Positions 1-6,809 of a stretch of DNA of 28,034 nucleotides are shown here, one piece after another. Source of the stretch: Chloroflexota bacterium (GTDB lineage: Bacteria; Chloroflexota; Limnocylindria; Limnocylindrales; CSP1-4); contig JAKAMV010000027.1 of assembly GCA_021812735.1 (NCBI GenBank), forward strand, positions 1 to 28,034, given 5' to 3'. Under the pieces are notes generated by a model. That model did no database searches. It had not been told where the DNA came from and was given only the letters and a program-made list of their open reading frames with translations. Every line of letters starts with the position of its first letter. Position 1 is the first letter of the stretch. Made by a program: the position numbers and the translations under genes.

Positions 1-30
1 CGGCCGGCGCGGCCGCCGCGCACGGACCTG

Positions 31-777
31 GTGTCGGGCTCGCCGGACGAGCGGCTGGCGCGCTTCCTCGCCCGCGTCGAGCGCCTGGCGCCCGACGAGC
101 TGGACCGGCTAGCCGCGGCCGAGCCGCCGCCGATCGCGTTCCTCGCCACCGTCCGCCGCTTCCTCGCGCCCGACGCGCGCGAGGCGTTCGCCGCCTGCGA
201 GCTGGCCCTCGCCGCCCGCGTGCCCCGCGCTCGCTGGGCCGAGGCCGGGCTGCGGGAGGGGCTGCTGGCTGCGGCCGCCGAGGTGGTGCTGGCGCCGTTC
301 CTCGACGACCTCCTCGCCGAGCCGTTCCGCGGGCGCTCCCGCGAGCGGCTTCTGCGCGCCTGGGACGCGTCGGTGGACCAGCCGCGCCACGGGCCGAACG
401 GTGCGGCGGTCCAGGCGCTGATCGAGCGCGTGCGGGCATGGTCGCCGGCCGACGTGGCCGCGTTCCTGCGCGCTTCGGCCGGCGTGGACGCCGCGCAGCG
501 GCCGTGGCCCGCAGGCCTCGACCGCGAGGAGGACGAGGCGCTGCGCATCTCCGCCGAGCTCGCCGCGCGAGATGTGGCGGCCGCGCTGTCGGCGCGCGGG
601 GTCGCGGCGAACTCGGCCGCGCGCGCCCGCCGCCTGGCGGCCCGCCTGGGCTACGCGACCGCCCTGCGCCATGCCTACCCGCCCGGCGTGTACCCGCGGC
701 TCGCGGCGGCGCTCGATGCGGCGGCAGCGCCGCGTCCGCCAGCCGACGGCGGCCCGGAGGTCCGCCGCGCCGGCTGA
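31..777 (+). CDS. Hypothetical Ala/Arg-rich helical protein, possibly 5'-partial
   Basis: I do not recognise this protein. It reads as 248 residues from a GTG at position 31, but the same frame is open back to the first base of the window and no Shine-Dalgarno sequence precedes the GTG, so the true start may lie outside. The product is soluble, dominated by Ala, Arg, Leu and Glu and predicted to be mostly alpha-helical. It has no signal peptide, membrane segment, cysteine cluster or nucleotide-binding motif that I can see. It ends with TGA 87 bp before the SnoaL-like gene on the same strand. Strong GC bias at third codon positions supports real coding despite the overlapping antisense frames that such sequence always produces. 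Confidence 0.6.
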   Translation: MSGSPDERLARFLARVERLAPDELDRLAAAEPPPIAFLATVRRFLAPDAREAFAACELALAARVPRARWAEAGLREGLLAAAAEVVLAPFLDDLLAEPFRGRSRERLLRAWDASVDQPRHGPNGAAVQALIERVRAWSPADVAAFLRASAGVDAAQRPWPAGLDREEDEALRISAELAARDVAAALSARGVAANSAARARRLAARLGYATALRHAYPPGVYPRLAAALDAAAAPRPPADGGPEVRRAG

Positions 778-863
778 GCGCGAGGAGGCGCCCCGCGCGC
801 TGCGGGGACGCCGCGCCGGCGGAGTGCGAAGATACACGCCACGAGCAGCAGCGGAGGCGTCCC

Positions 864-1283
864 ATGGCGAGCCTGGAGGCCAACAAGGCGGTGGTCCGTC
901 GGTTCATCGACGAGGTCTTCGTGGCCGGCAGTGCCGCCGCCGTGGACGAGCTCATCGCGCCCGACGCGGTGTTCCACGGCTACCCGTTCGGTGACGACCC
1001 GCGGGCCGGGATGCGGGCGGCCATCGAGCGCGTGTCGGCCGGGCTGTCCGACCCCGTGTTCACGGTGCACGAGGTGATGGCCGAGGTCGACCTCGTGAGC
1101 GTCCGGCTCACCAGCGCCGCGACGCAGTCGGGCACCTTCATGGGGATGCCGCCCACCGGCCGCCGCTACGAGATCGAGGAGCTCCACCTGTTCCGCGTGC
1201 GCGATGGCCAGGTGGCGGAGCACTGGCACCAGTTCGACCAGCTGGGGATGCTGCGCCAGCTCGGGGCGGGCCCGGGGGGTTAG
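864..1283 (+). CDS. SnoaL-like / ester cyclase family protein (NTF2 fold)
   Basis: A 139-residue protein of the SnoaL-like polyketide cyclase/ester cyclase group. Seen in the sequence: an N-terminal helix of the type NKAVVRRFIDEVF, then IAPDAVFHGYPFG, a strand pair ending in FMGMPPTGRRYEIEELHLFRV, and the C-terminal RDGQVAEHWHQFDQLGMLRQLG that is the family hallmark. Length fits a single NTF2-like cone domain. The ATG at 864 is chosen because GGAGG lies at 853-857, 6 bases upstream. Upstream in-frame codons lack such a site. Family members are small cytoplasmic proteins binding diverse hydrophobic ligands, and many have no known substrate, so no reaction can be assigned. It is followed by the long repeat region rather than by a coupled gene. 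Confidence 0.85.
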   Translation: MASLEANKAVVRRFIDEVFVAGSAAAVDELIAPDAVFHGYPFGDDPRAGMRAAIERVSAGLSDPVFTVHEVMAEVDLVSVRLTSAATQSGTFMGMPPTGRRYEIEELHLFRVRDGQVAEHWHQFDQLGMLRQLGAGPGG

Positions 1284-1847
1284 CCGCTGCGCCGGACGGA
1301 TGACCGCCGCGCGTCCCGGCGTGAGCGGGGAGCCTGCGAGCCCCCCGCCGACCCGGCCGACGCTGCCTCGGCCCCCCGGATACCGGCCCGGCTCCCGCGG
1401 CCCCCCGCCGGCCCGGCCGACGCTGCCTCGGCCTCCCCGCCGGCCCGGCCGACGCTGTGCCTCCCGGATACCGGCCCGGGCGGTGCTGTGGACGGATGCT
1501 CGCCTTGGCCACGCTCGGTCAGCGGCCGCTGCACCGATGCGGCCGGTATTGCGGGCCGATTCACGGGATAACACCGGCAGGGTCGGTACGGCGGGGTCGC
1601 TGGTCGGTACGGCGGGGTCGGTATGGCGGCCTCGAGGGCGGTGGGGCGGGTCGATTGGCGGGATAACACCGGCAGGGTCGGTACGGCGGGGTCGGTACGG
1701 CGGCCTCGAGGGCGGTGGGGCGGGGCCTCGGTGGCCTCGGCGGGGTCGGCATGGAGAGCCTCGGCGGGGTCGGCATCGGCGGACGCCGCGCCCGGGCTCC
1801 GACCGGCCGAGAACACAACGTTGACGCGGCTGTGCGATGCTCGGCGC
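1284..1847. repeat. Repeat-rich intergenic region
   Basis: This 564-bp gap between the SnoaL-like gene and the kinase holds two repeat clusters. In 1345-1480 there are three copies of a CCCGGCCGACGCTG-centred unit (about 1352, 1412 and 1444) and two copies of GATACCGGCCCGG (1379 and 1467). In 1564-1723 a block starting with GGGATAACACCGGCAGGGTC occurs twice (from about 1565 and 1660), each followed by tandem 14-mers GGTCGGTAYGGCGG and then CCTCGAGGGCGGTGGGG. Beyond it GCCTCGGCGGGGTCGGCAT occurs at 1734 and 1758. Reading frames cross the region in several phases but their composition is repeat-driven, and I see no credible gene. Confidence 0.75.
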
Positions 1848-2894
1848 ATGGAGGCCCTCGACGCCGCGCGCGACCCCCTCGACGACCTGCTGCCCGTCGG
1901 CGTCCTGCGCTTCGACGCCGAGCGGCGCGTCTGCGCCGCCAACCCGCGCGCCCACGCGCTGCTCGACATCGCGCCCGGCCGGCTCGTCGGCCGCAGCGTC
2001 ATGGAGACGTTCCTCGACCTGCGGGTCGAGCGGTTCCTCGAGGAGGGCGGCGGCGCCACGGAGGTCCGCCTCGGGACGGGGGAGCCCCGGACCGTGGTCC
2101 TGCGCGCCGCCCCCACGCCCGACGGCGGGCTGGTGGCGGTCCTCGAGGACGTGTCGGAGCTGCGCCGCCTGCGCCAGATCCGCAGCGAGTTCATCGACAA
2201 CCTCTCGCACGAGCTGCGGACGCCCATCAGCACGGTCAGCCTGCTCGCCGAGACGGCGGCCCGCGAGGCGGCGGCGGACGGCGTGCCGGAGCGGCTGCGC
2301 GACCGCATCGCCAAGATCGAAGTGGAGACCGGGCACCTCGCCCAGATGGTGGCCGAGATCCTCGACCTCGCCCGGATCGAGGGCGGCGGCTCCATCGTCC
2401 CCGAGGACGACGTGGACCTGCCGCGTCTGGCCGAGCTCTCGGCCGAGCGGCTCCGCCTGTTCGCCGAGCGGAGCGGCGTCCAGATCAGCGTGGACTGCGA
2501 CCCGCTGACGCCGGTCGTGCGCGGCGAGGAGCAGCGGCTGGGCCAGGTGCTGGTGAACCTCGTCCACAACGCGGTCAAGTTCAGCCCCGACGGCGGCGAG
2601 GTGGTGGTCCGCGTGCGCCCGGCGGGCGACGGCGCGCGGGTGGAGGTCATCGACCACGGCATCGGCATCCGGCGCGAGGACCGCGCCCGCGTGTTCGAGC
2701 GCTTCTACAAGGCCGACCGGGCGCGGGTCCGCGGGGGCGGCACGGGCCTGGGCCTCGCCATCTCGCGCCACATCGTCGCGGCCCACGGTGGCACCATCGG
2801 GGTCGAGTCCGAGGAGGGCCGCGGCTCGACGTTCTGGTTCGTCCTCCCGGCCCGGCCGCCGATCGCCCCCGCCCCAGAGGCCGCCGCCTCCTGA
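1848..2894 (+). CDS. PhoR-like soluble PAS sensor histidine kinase
   Basis: A 348-residue sensor histidine kinase without signal peptide or membrane segment, so a cytoplasmic sensor. Domains in order: PAS-like sensor at about 10-105 (LLPVGVLRFDAERRVCAANP start), HisKA with the phosphoacceptor His121 in NLSHELRTPIS, then HATPase_c with N-box VNLVHNAVKFSPDGG, G1 box DHGIGI, F box FERFYKAD and G2 box GGTGLGLAI. All catalytic boxes are intact. PAS-HisKA-HATPase layout with a spaced NAVKFSP N-box is typical of PhoR-type kinases. No response regulator is adjacent. The only one in the window is the PhoB-like gene at 26381-27127, which lacks a phosphoacceptor. The ATG at 1848 is the start best fitting the PAS domain, though no clear ribosome-binding site precedes it. 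Confidence 0.88.
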   Translation: MEALDAARDPLDDLLPVGVLRFDAERRVCAANPRAHALLDIAPGRLVGRSVMETFLDLRVERFLEEGGGATEVRLGTGEPRTVVLRAAPTPDGGLVAVLEDVSELRRLRQIRSEFIDNLSHELRTPISTVSLLAETAAREAAADGVPERLRDRIAKIEVETGHLAQMVAEILDLARIEGGGSIVPEDDVDLPRLAELSAERLRLFAERSGVQISVDCDPLTPVVRGEEQRLGQVLVNLVHNAVKFSPDGGEVVVRVRPAGDGARVEVIDHGIGIRREDRARVFERFYKADRARVRGGGTGLGLAISRHIVAAHGGTIGVESEEGRGSTFWFVLPARPPIAPAPEAAAS

Positions 2895-2923
2895 CCGCAG
2901 CCAGAGGAAGGAACCGCACCCGG

Positions 2924-3679
2924 GTGGACCGCCTGCTCGTCGCCACGCTCAACATCCTCAACCTCGCCGACCGCTGGCCCGAGCGCCTGCCGCTGATCCT
3001 GGCCGACATGGCCGCGCTCCAGCCGGACCTGCTGGCCCTCCAGGAGGTGGTCTACCCGATGCAGCAGGACCGGCTGATCGGGGCCGCGGGCGAGGGCCAC
3101 TACGCGGCCGTCCGGGGCTGGGCCGGCCGTCCGGAGTACGGCAACTCGATGCTCGTCCGCGAGCCGCTCCCGTTCGACTCGTTCGAGCGGGTGGACCTCG
3201 GCCTCGCCCGCTCCGCGCACCGCGTTCGCGTCGTCCTGCCCGGCGGCGGCCGGCTGGTGTTCGCGGTGACGCACCTCCACCACCTGCCCGCCGCCCACGC
3301 CGAGCGCCTGGCGCAGGTGGAGCAGCTGGTGGCCTGGCTCGACGGGGCGCCGGAGCACGAGGCGATGCTGGTGGCGGGGGACTTCAACGCCGACCCGGCC
3401 GAGCCCGCCTACGCGCGCATGGGTGCGGCCGGCTTCCGGTCCGCCTACCTCGAGCGCCACGGGCACGAGCCGTCTGTCACGTGGCCGTCGGGACTCCAGG
3501 CGCCGGCCATGGACACCGACGGCGACCCCGACTGCCTCGACTACCTGTGGCTGCGCGGCGCGGTCGAGGTGGACGACGCGGTGCTCGTGTTCAACCGGGC
3601 CGACGTCGAGGACCCGACGCTCTATCCGTCGGACCACGTCGGGGTCGCAGCGCGCGTCCGCGTGGCGGGCGCCGCATGA
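2924..3679 (+). CDS. Endonuclease/exonuclease/phosphatase family protein
   Basis: A 251-residue metal-dependent phosphoesterase of the EEP (DNase I/exonuclease III-like) superfamily. Visible family motifs: LNILN with Asn10, LQEV with Glu41, the His-rich strand VTHLHHLP, the GDFNADP motif, and the C-terminal SDH triad in PSDHVGV. These form the Mg-binding and general-base residues of the fold. There is no secretion signal, so it probably acts in the cytoplasm. EEP members hydrolyse nucleic acids, inositol phosphates or phospholipids and the exact substrate cannot be read from sequence. The GTG at 2924 is preceded by AGAGGAAGG at 2903-2911. It sits 29 bp after the kinase and overlaps the next gene by ATGA, so the neighbouring phosphodiesterase suggests linked phosphoester turnover. 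Confidence 0.85.
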   Translation: MDRLLVATLNILNLADRWPERLPLILADMAALQPDLLALQEVVYPMQQDRLIGAAGEGHYAAVRGWAGRPEYGNSMLVREPLPFDSFERVDLGLARSAHRVRVVLPGGGRLVFAVTHLHHLPAAHAERLAQVEQLVAWLDGAPEHEAMLVAGDFNADPAEPAYARMGAAGFRSAYLERHGHEPSVTWPSGLQAPAMDTDGDPDCLDYLWLRGAVEVDDAVLVFNRADVEDPTLYPSDHVGVAARVRVAGAA

Positions 3680-4383
3680 GGGCTCCGGCTCGGCTGGACG
3701 TGGGACATGCCGCGCGCTGCCTCCGGCTGGCGCACCGCGGCGACTGGCGCGCGGCACCGGAGAACTCGCTCGCGGCCCTGACGGCGGCGGTGCGGATCCC
3801 CGGCTGCGACGGCGTGGAGTTCGACGTCCAGCTCTCCCGCGATGACGTGCCGGTGCTCCTCCACGACGAGACGCTGGCGCGCGTGCAGGGCCGTGACGCG
3901 AGGGTGGACGCACTCGAGGCGGCTGAACTGGACGTGCTCGGCATCCCGACGCTCGGCGAGGCGCTCGCGATGCTGGGGCCGAGGCCGTCGCTCAACGTGG
4001 AGCTCAAGGGCCGCACCCACGGCGACGCGACGGCCGCCGTGCTGCGGGCGGCGCGCGGGGAGATGGGCACGCGCGCGGTGATCTCGTCGTTCGAGCCGCC
4101 GAGCCTGCTCGCGATGGCCGAGCGGCTTCCCGGCTGGGCGCTGTGGCTCGGGGCGATGGAGCTCAGTGCCGCGGCGATCGCGCAGGCGCGCGAGCTGGGC
4201 TGCCGCGGGGTGTCGGTGGACTGGGCGACCATCACGCCCGCCTCGGCTCGCGCGGCCCACGCGGCGGGGCTCGAGGTCATGGCCTGGACCGTGCGACGTC
4301 GGGCCACGTACGCCCGGCTGGAGCGGCTGGGGGTCGTGGCGCAGTGCGTCGAGGCGGCCGCGCTCGACGGCGACCTGGCGTGA
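3676..4383 (+). CDS. Glycerophosphodiester phosphodiesterase family protein
   Basis: A 235-residue GDPD-family enzyme that would hydrolyse glycerophosphodiesters to an alcohol and glycerol 3-phosphate. Seen: the N-terminal catalytic LAHRGDWRAAPENS (His20, Arg21, Glu29), the metal-binding GVEFDVQLSRDDVPVLLHDETL (Glu48, Asp50, His63) and LNVELKG on the next barrel strand, finishing with the usual AWTVRR segment. No signal peptide is visible, so it is cytoplasmic like GlpQ-related UgpQ. The ATG overlaps the stop of the upstream phosphoesterase (ATGA) and its own stop overlaps the GTG of the next gene, which indicates translational coupling in one operon. Confidence 0.9.
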   Translation: MRAPARLDVGHAARCLRLAHRGDWRAAPENSLAALTAAVRIPGCDGVEFDVQLSRDDVPVLLHDETLARVQGRDARVDALEAAELDVLGIPTLGEALAMLGPRPSLNVELKGRTHGDATAAVLRAARGEMGTRAVISSFEPPSLLAMAERLPGWALWLGAMELSAAAIAQARELGCRGVSVDWATITPASARAAHAAGLEVMAWTVRRRATYARLERLGVVAQCVEAAALDGDLA

Positions 4384-5207
4384 GCGCCCCGGAGGGCTGC
4401 GCGGAGACGCCGCTCGCGCCTGGCGAGGGGGTCCTCGACCTGCGCGCCGGCGACGTGCGCGTGGTCGTGCGGCCGGAGCACGGCGGCCGGATCGGCTCGG
4501 TCCGGGTGGGGGAGCACGAGCTGCTGGTCACGGGCCACCAGCTGGGGCCGGTCTACTGGGGCGCCTACCCGATGGCGCCCTGGGCGGGCCGGATCCGCAA
4601 CGGCGCGTTCTCCTTCGCCGGCGCCTCGCACCGACTGCCCCTCGCCGCGCCGCCGCACGCCCTCCACGGCGTGGTGCTCGACCGCCCGTGGCGCGTGGAC
4701 GGCCCCGACGCCATCTCCATCGAGCTCGACCGGCGCTGGCCGTTCCGCGGGCGGGTCGCGCAGCGGTTCGCGGTTCGCGAGGGCGGCCTCGAGGTGGCGA
4801 TGACGCTCGAGGCGGAGGAGCCCATGCCGGCGGTCATCGGCTGGCACCCCTGGTTCCGGCGCTCGCTGGAGCCGGGCGGCGCGCCCGTGGCGCTGCGGCT
4901 CGACGCGGCCGAGATGCTGGTCCGCGACGCCGAGGGGATCCCCTCCGGCGAGCGGGTGGCGCCGTCGCCCGGGCCCTGGGACGACTGCTTCACCGGCTTG
5001 CGGTCGGACCCCGTGCTCGAGTGGCCGGGCCTGCGGCTGACGCTCTCGTCGTCCTGCGCGTGGTGGGTCGTCTACACGCAGCCGGCGTACGCGGTCTGCG
5101 TGGAGCCGCAGTCCGGCCCGCCCGATGCGGCGAACTCGGGCCCCGAGGTCGTGGCGCCGGGCGCCCCGCTCACGCACACGATGCGCTGGCGCTGGGAGCG
5201 GACGTAG
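4380..5207 (+). CDS. Aldose 1-epimerase family protein (GalM-like)
   Basis: A 275-residue mutarotase-fold protein that would interconvert alpha and beta anomers of an aldose. Motifs seen: WGAYPMAPWAGRIRNGAFSF, the PHALHGVV segment with the conserved His, IGWHPWFRR with the second conserved His, and CVEPQSGPPDA containing the catalytic-base Glu typical of GalM. The length is slightly shorter than E. coli GalM. The start is the GTG at 4380, which overlaps the previous stop as GTGA. No sugar kinase or uridylyltransferase is nearby, so the physiological sugar is unknown. It is the last gene before the CRISPR island; an 11-bp-arm inverted repeat lies 27 bp after its stop. Confidence 0.88.
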   Translation: MSAPEGCAETPLAPGEGVLDLRAGDVRVVVRPEHGGRIGSVRVGEHELLVTGHQLGPVYWGAYPMAPWAGRIRNGAFSFAGASHRLPLAAPPHALHGVVLDRPWRVDGPDAISIELDRRWPFRGRVAQRFAVREGGLEVAMTLEAEEPMPAVIGWHPWFRRSLEPGGAPVALRLDAAEMLVRDAEGIPSGERVAPSPGPWDDCFTGLRSDPVLEWPGLRLTLSSSCAWWVVYTQPAYAVCVEPQSGPPDAANSGPEVVAPGAPLTHTMRWRWERT

Positions 5208-5576
5208 CGCCGCGTGGAGGGTAGGTCCAGTGGTGGCTGTGACACCCGAGCTGTCACAGCCAGGCGCCAGACTGCGCCCGACGCGCATTCCGGGACCCCG
5301 CTCCCTATGATCCTTGCTGGACCGCGGGTGCCTTCGGGGGCTCTACGGAGGGAGGCTCGGCATCACGAAGATCGCAGCGCTCAGTCGCGGCCCCTCTTCC
5401 GGCCCCCTGCCCACAGTGCGCACCGCAGAGCGGATGAGCCACGCCCTAGCCGATCTGCCGGGTGGCTCGCCGATCGGGCCTCCAGTGATCGCACACTCTA
5501 GGCTGCCGCGCCCCGAGGTGGACGCTCCACCCATGACTTTGTCGGACGAGACCGAACCATCCAGCAGGAGACCGGC
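5208..5576. other. Intergenic region at left edge of the CRISPR-Cas locus
   Basis: A 369-bp gap between the epimerase gene and csb1. It holds the inverted repeat at 5234-5262, a TATGAT at 5306-5311 that could be a -10 element without a convincing -35, and the csb1 ribosome-binding site AGGAG at 5566-5570. Short open frames across it (for example 5314-5580) have no family resemblance and an untypical composition. I see no direct repeat matching the right-hand edge of the locus near 14684, so an exact left boundary cannot be drawn. Confidence 0.5.
5234..5262. terminator. Inverted repeat, possible terminator or operator
   Basis: Perfect 11-bp arms TGGCTGTGACA and TGTCACAGCCA around a 7-base loop CCCGAGC, 27 bp after the epimerase stop codon. 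No T-tract follows, so if it terminates transcription it is not a classical intrinsic terminator. The TGTGACA/TGTCACA core could instead be a dimeric regulator site ahead of the cas operon. Confidence 0.4.
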
Positions 5577-6806
5577 ATGACGACCCTGACGCTCGATATG
5601 CTCACCGAGGCCTGCCGTGCTGGCGGGTCCAGCGTCGTCGTCTCGACCACGGAGCTTGCGCCGGCCGCCGGCCCGCTCGCTTCGGTCGCCCCGGCGAAGT
5701 ACACGACCCCAGGACCGAACAGCCACGCCACCTACGCCTACGAGCACCGTTTCGTGGATGGCAACGCGACGAGGGTCGTGATCATCGACTCGAAGCAGTC
5801 TCAGCTCAACCGCGCCGAGGCCGCCCTGAGCCAGGCGATGCTCGACGGCGTCCACCCGGTCGCCCGGATCCCGCACATCGAGGTGCAGTACCAGCGCGAC
5901 GGTGGAGTCGAGCGGCACACCGACCTCACCCTCCCGCACCGCGCGTACGACGGGCACATCCGGGCGGGGACGGTCAACGGGAAGCCCGTCACCGACACGG
6001 AGGCGTATCGGGCAGCCCGCGACGCGACGCCTGCGGACGCCCGTGCGCTCCTCGAGTTCAGCCCCATCACGCTCGCGTACGGCGGATGGGACGCGACGCG
6101 CAAGTCCCGCCAAGGACGATGGCGCAGCGCGCTCGTGGGCGAGATTGTGGGTGTGCTTGCGGACCAGACCCTCGACCCGCGCTCGCAGCCCATGCGCGGC
6201 GGCGCCCGGGTTGACCCGGTCGCGATGCAGGTCCTCCTCGGCAGGTCTTCGATGATCGCAATCGCGGACGCGCAGCGCGGGGAGCTGAGCGAGCGGAACT
6301 ACAAGGCGATTGTCGCTGCGGCACAGAAGGCCGACAAGGACTCGTCAGCGCCGACGTCCGCCTCGAAGCTCGGGTTGGGCGGCATTCCGCCCACCCTGGA
6401 GCAACTCGCCGGCGTGGCTTGTACGAGGATCGTGCGAACCCACGTCCTCTCGCTCGCCGCCCTCCGCCAAGTCAGGTTCGGCTCCTCGCCCGACGGCGAT
6501 GCCTCCTGCCGCGCACTCCTCGCCGCGCTCGCTCTGGATGGGCTCGCCCGGAGCAACGCGGAGCTCTCACTCCGCGCGAACTGCGACCTCGTCGAGGCCG
6601 GGCCGACAGCCGTGACGATCGACCGGCGCGGTGGCCTGGCGGAGGAGATCGAGCCGCTTACCATCGCGACAGCGGACGGGCTGCTGGCGGAGGCAATCGA
6701 CGCCGCCGAGAGTCTGGCTGGGATCTCTTGGCGGGGACAGGTGTTCGCCGTTGACGGGAACCCCGACGTCATCTCGTCGGCCCAGGACTCCCCGGACGAG
6801 GGGTGA
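5577..6806 (+). CDS. csb1: Type I-G CRISPR-associated protein Csb1 (Cas7 family)
   Basis: A 409-residue RAMP protein of the GSU0053/Csb1 family, the Cas7 backbone subunit that would coat the crRNA along the type I-G Cascade. Seen: the diagnostic IDSKQSQLNRAE motif at about 70-81, the HIEVQY and WDATRKSRQGRWRSALVGEI segments expected in this family, and a C-terminal acidic tail. ATG at 5577 follows AGGAG at 5566-5570 with 6-base spacing. It is the first gene of an uninterrupted run csb1-csb2-cas3-X-cas4/cas1-cas2, with only 3 bp to csb2. Family identity is firm; the number of subunits in the complex and the guide-binding residues are not derivable here. Confidence 0.9.
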   Translation: MTTLTLDMLTEACRAGGSSVVVSTTELAPAAGPLASVAPAKYTTPGPNSHATYAYEHRFVDGNATRVVIIDSKQSQLNRAEAALSQAMLDGVHPVARIPHIEVQYQRDGGVERHTDLTLPHRAYDGHIRAGTVNGKPVTDTEAYRAARDATPADARALLEFSPITLAYGGWDATRKSRQGRWRSALVGEIVGVLADQTLDPRSQPMRGGARVDPVAMQVLLGRSSMIAIADAQRGELSERNYKAIVAAAQKADKDSSAPTSASKLGLGGIPPTLEQLAGVACTRIVRTHVLSLAALRQVRFGSSPDGDASCRALLAALALDGLARSNAELSLRANCDLVEAGPTAVTIDRRGGLAEEIEPLTIATADGLLAEAIDAAESLAGISWRGQVFAVDGNPDVISSAQDSPDEG

Positions 6807-6809
6807 GCC

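Noticed and set aside
1800..1847. PHO-box upstream of the histidine kinase from a single GTTGACG at 1820-1826
   Set aside because: No second or third unit occurs at 11-bp spacing, unlike the pstS and regulator promoters.
675..2786. 703-codon antisense open frame across the SnoaL-like gene, repeats and kinase
   Set aside because: Long antisense frames are expected at this GC content; its translation is low-complexity and mirrors clear genes on the other strand.
5238..5258. CRP-like site from TGTGA and TCACA halves
   Set aside because: The halves are separated by 11 bp, not the 6 bp of a CRP site.
5314..5580. Small open frame upstream of csb1
   Set aside because: No recognisable motif, start codon without a ribosome-binding site, and it overlaps the csb1 start.
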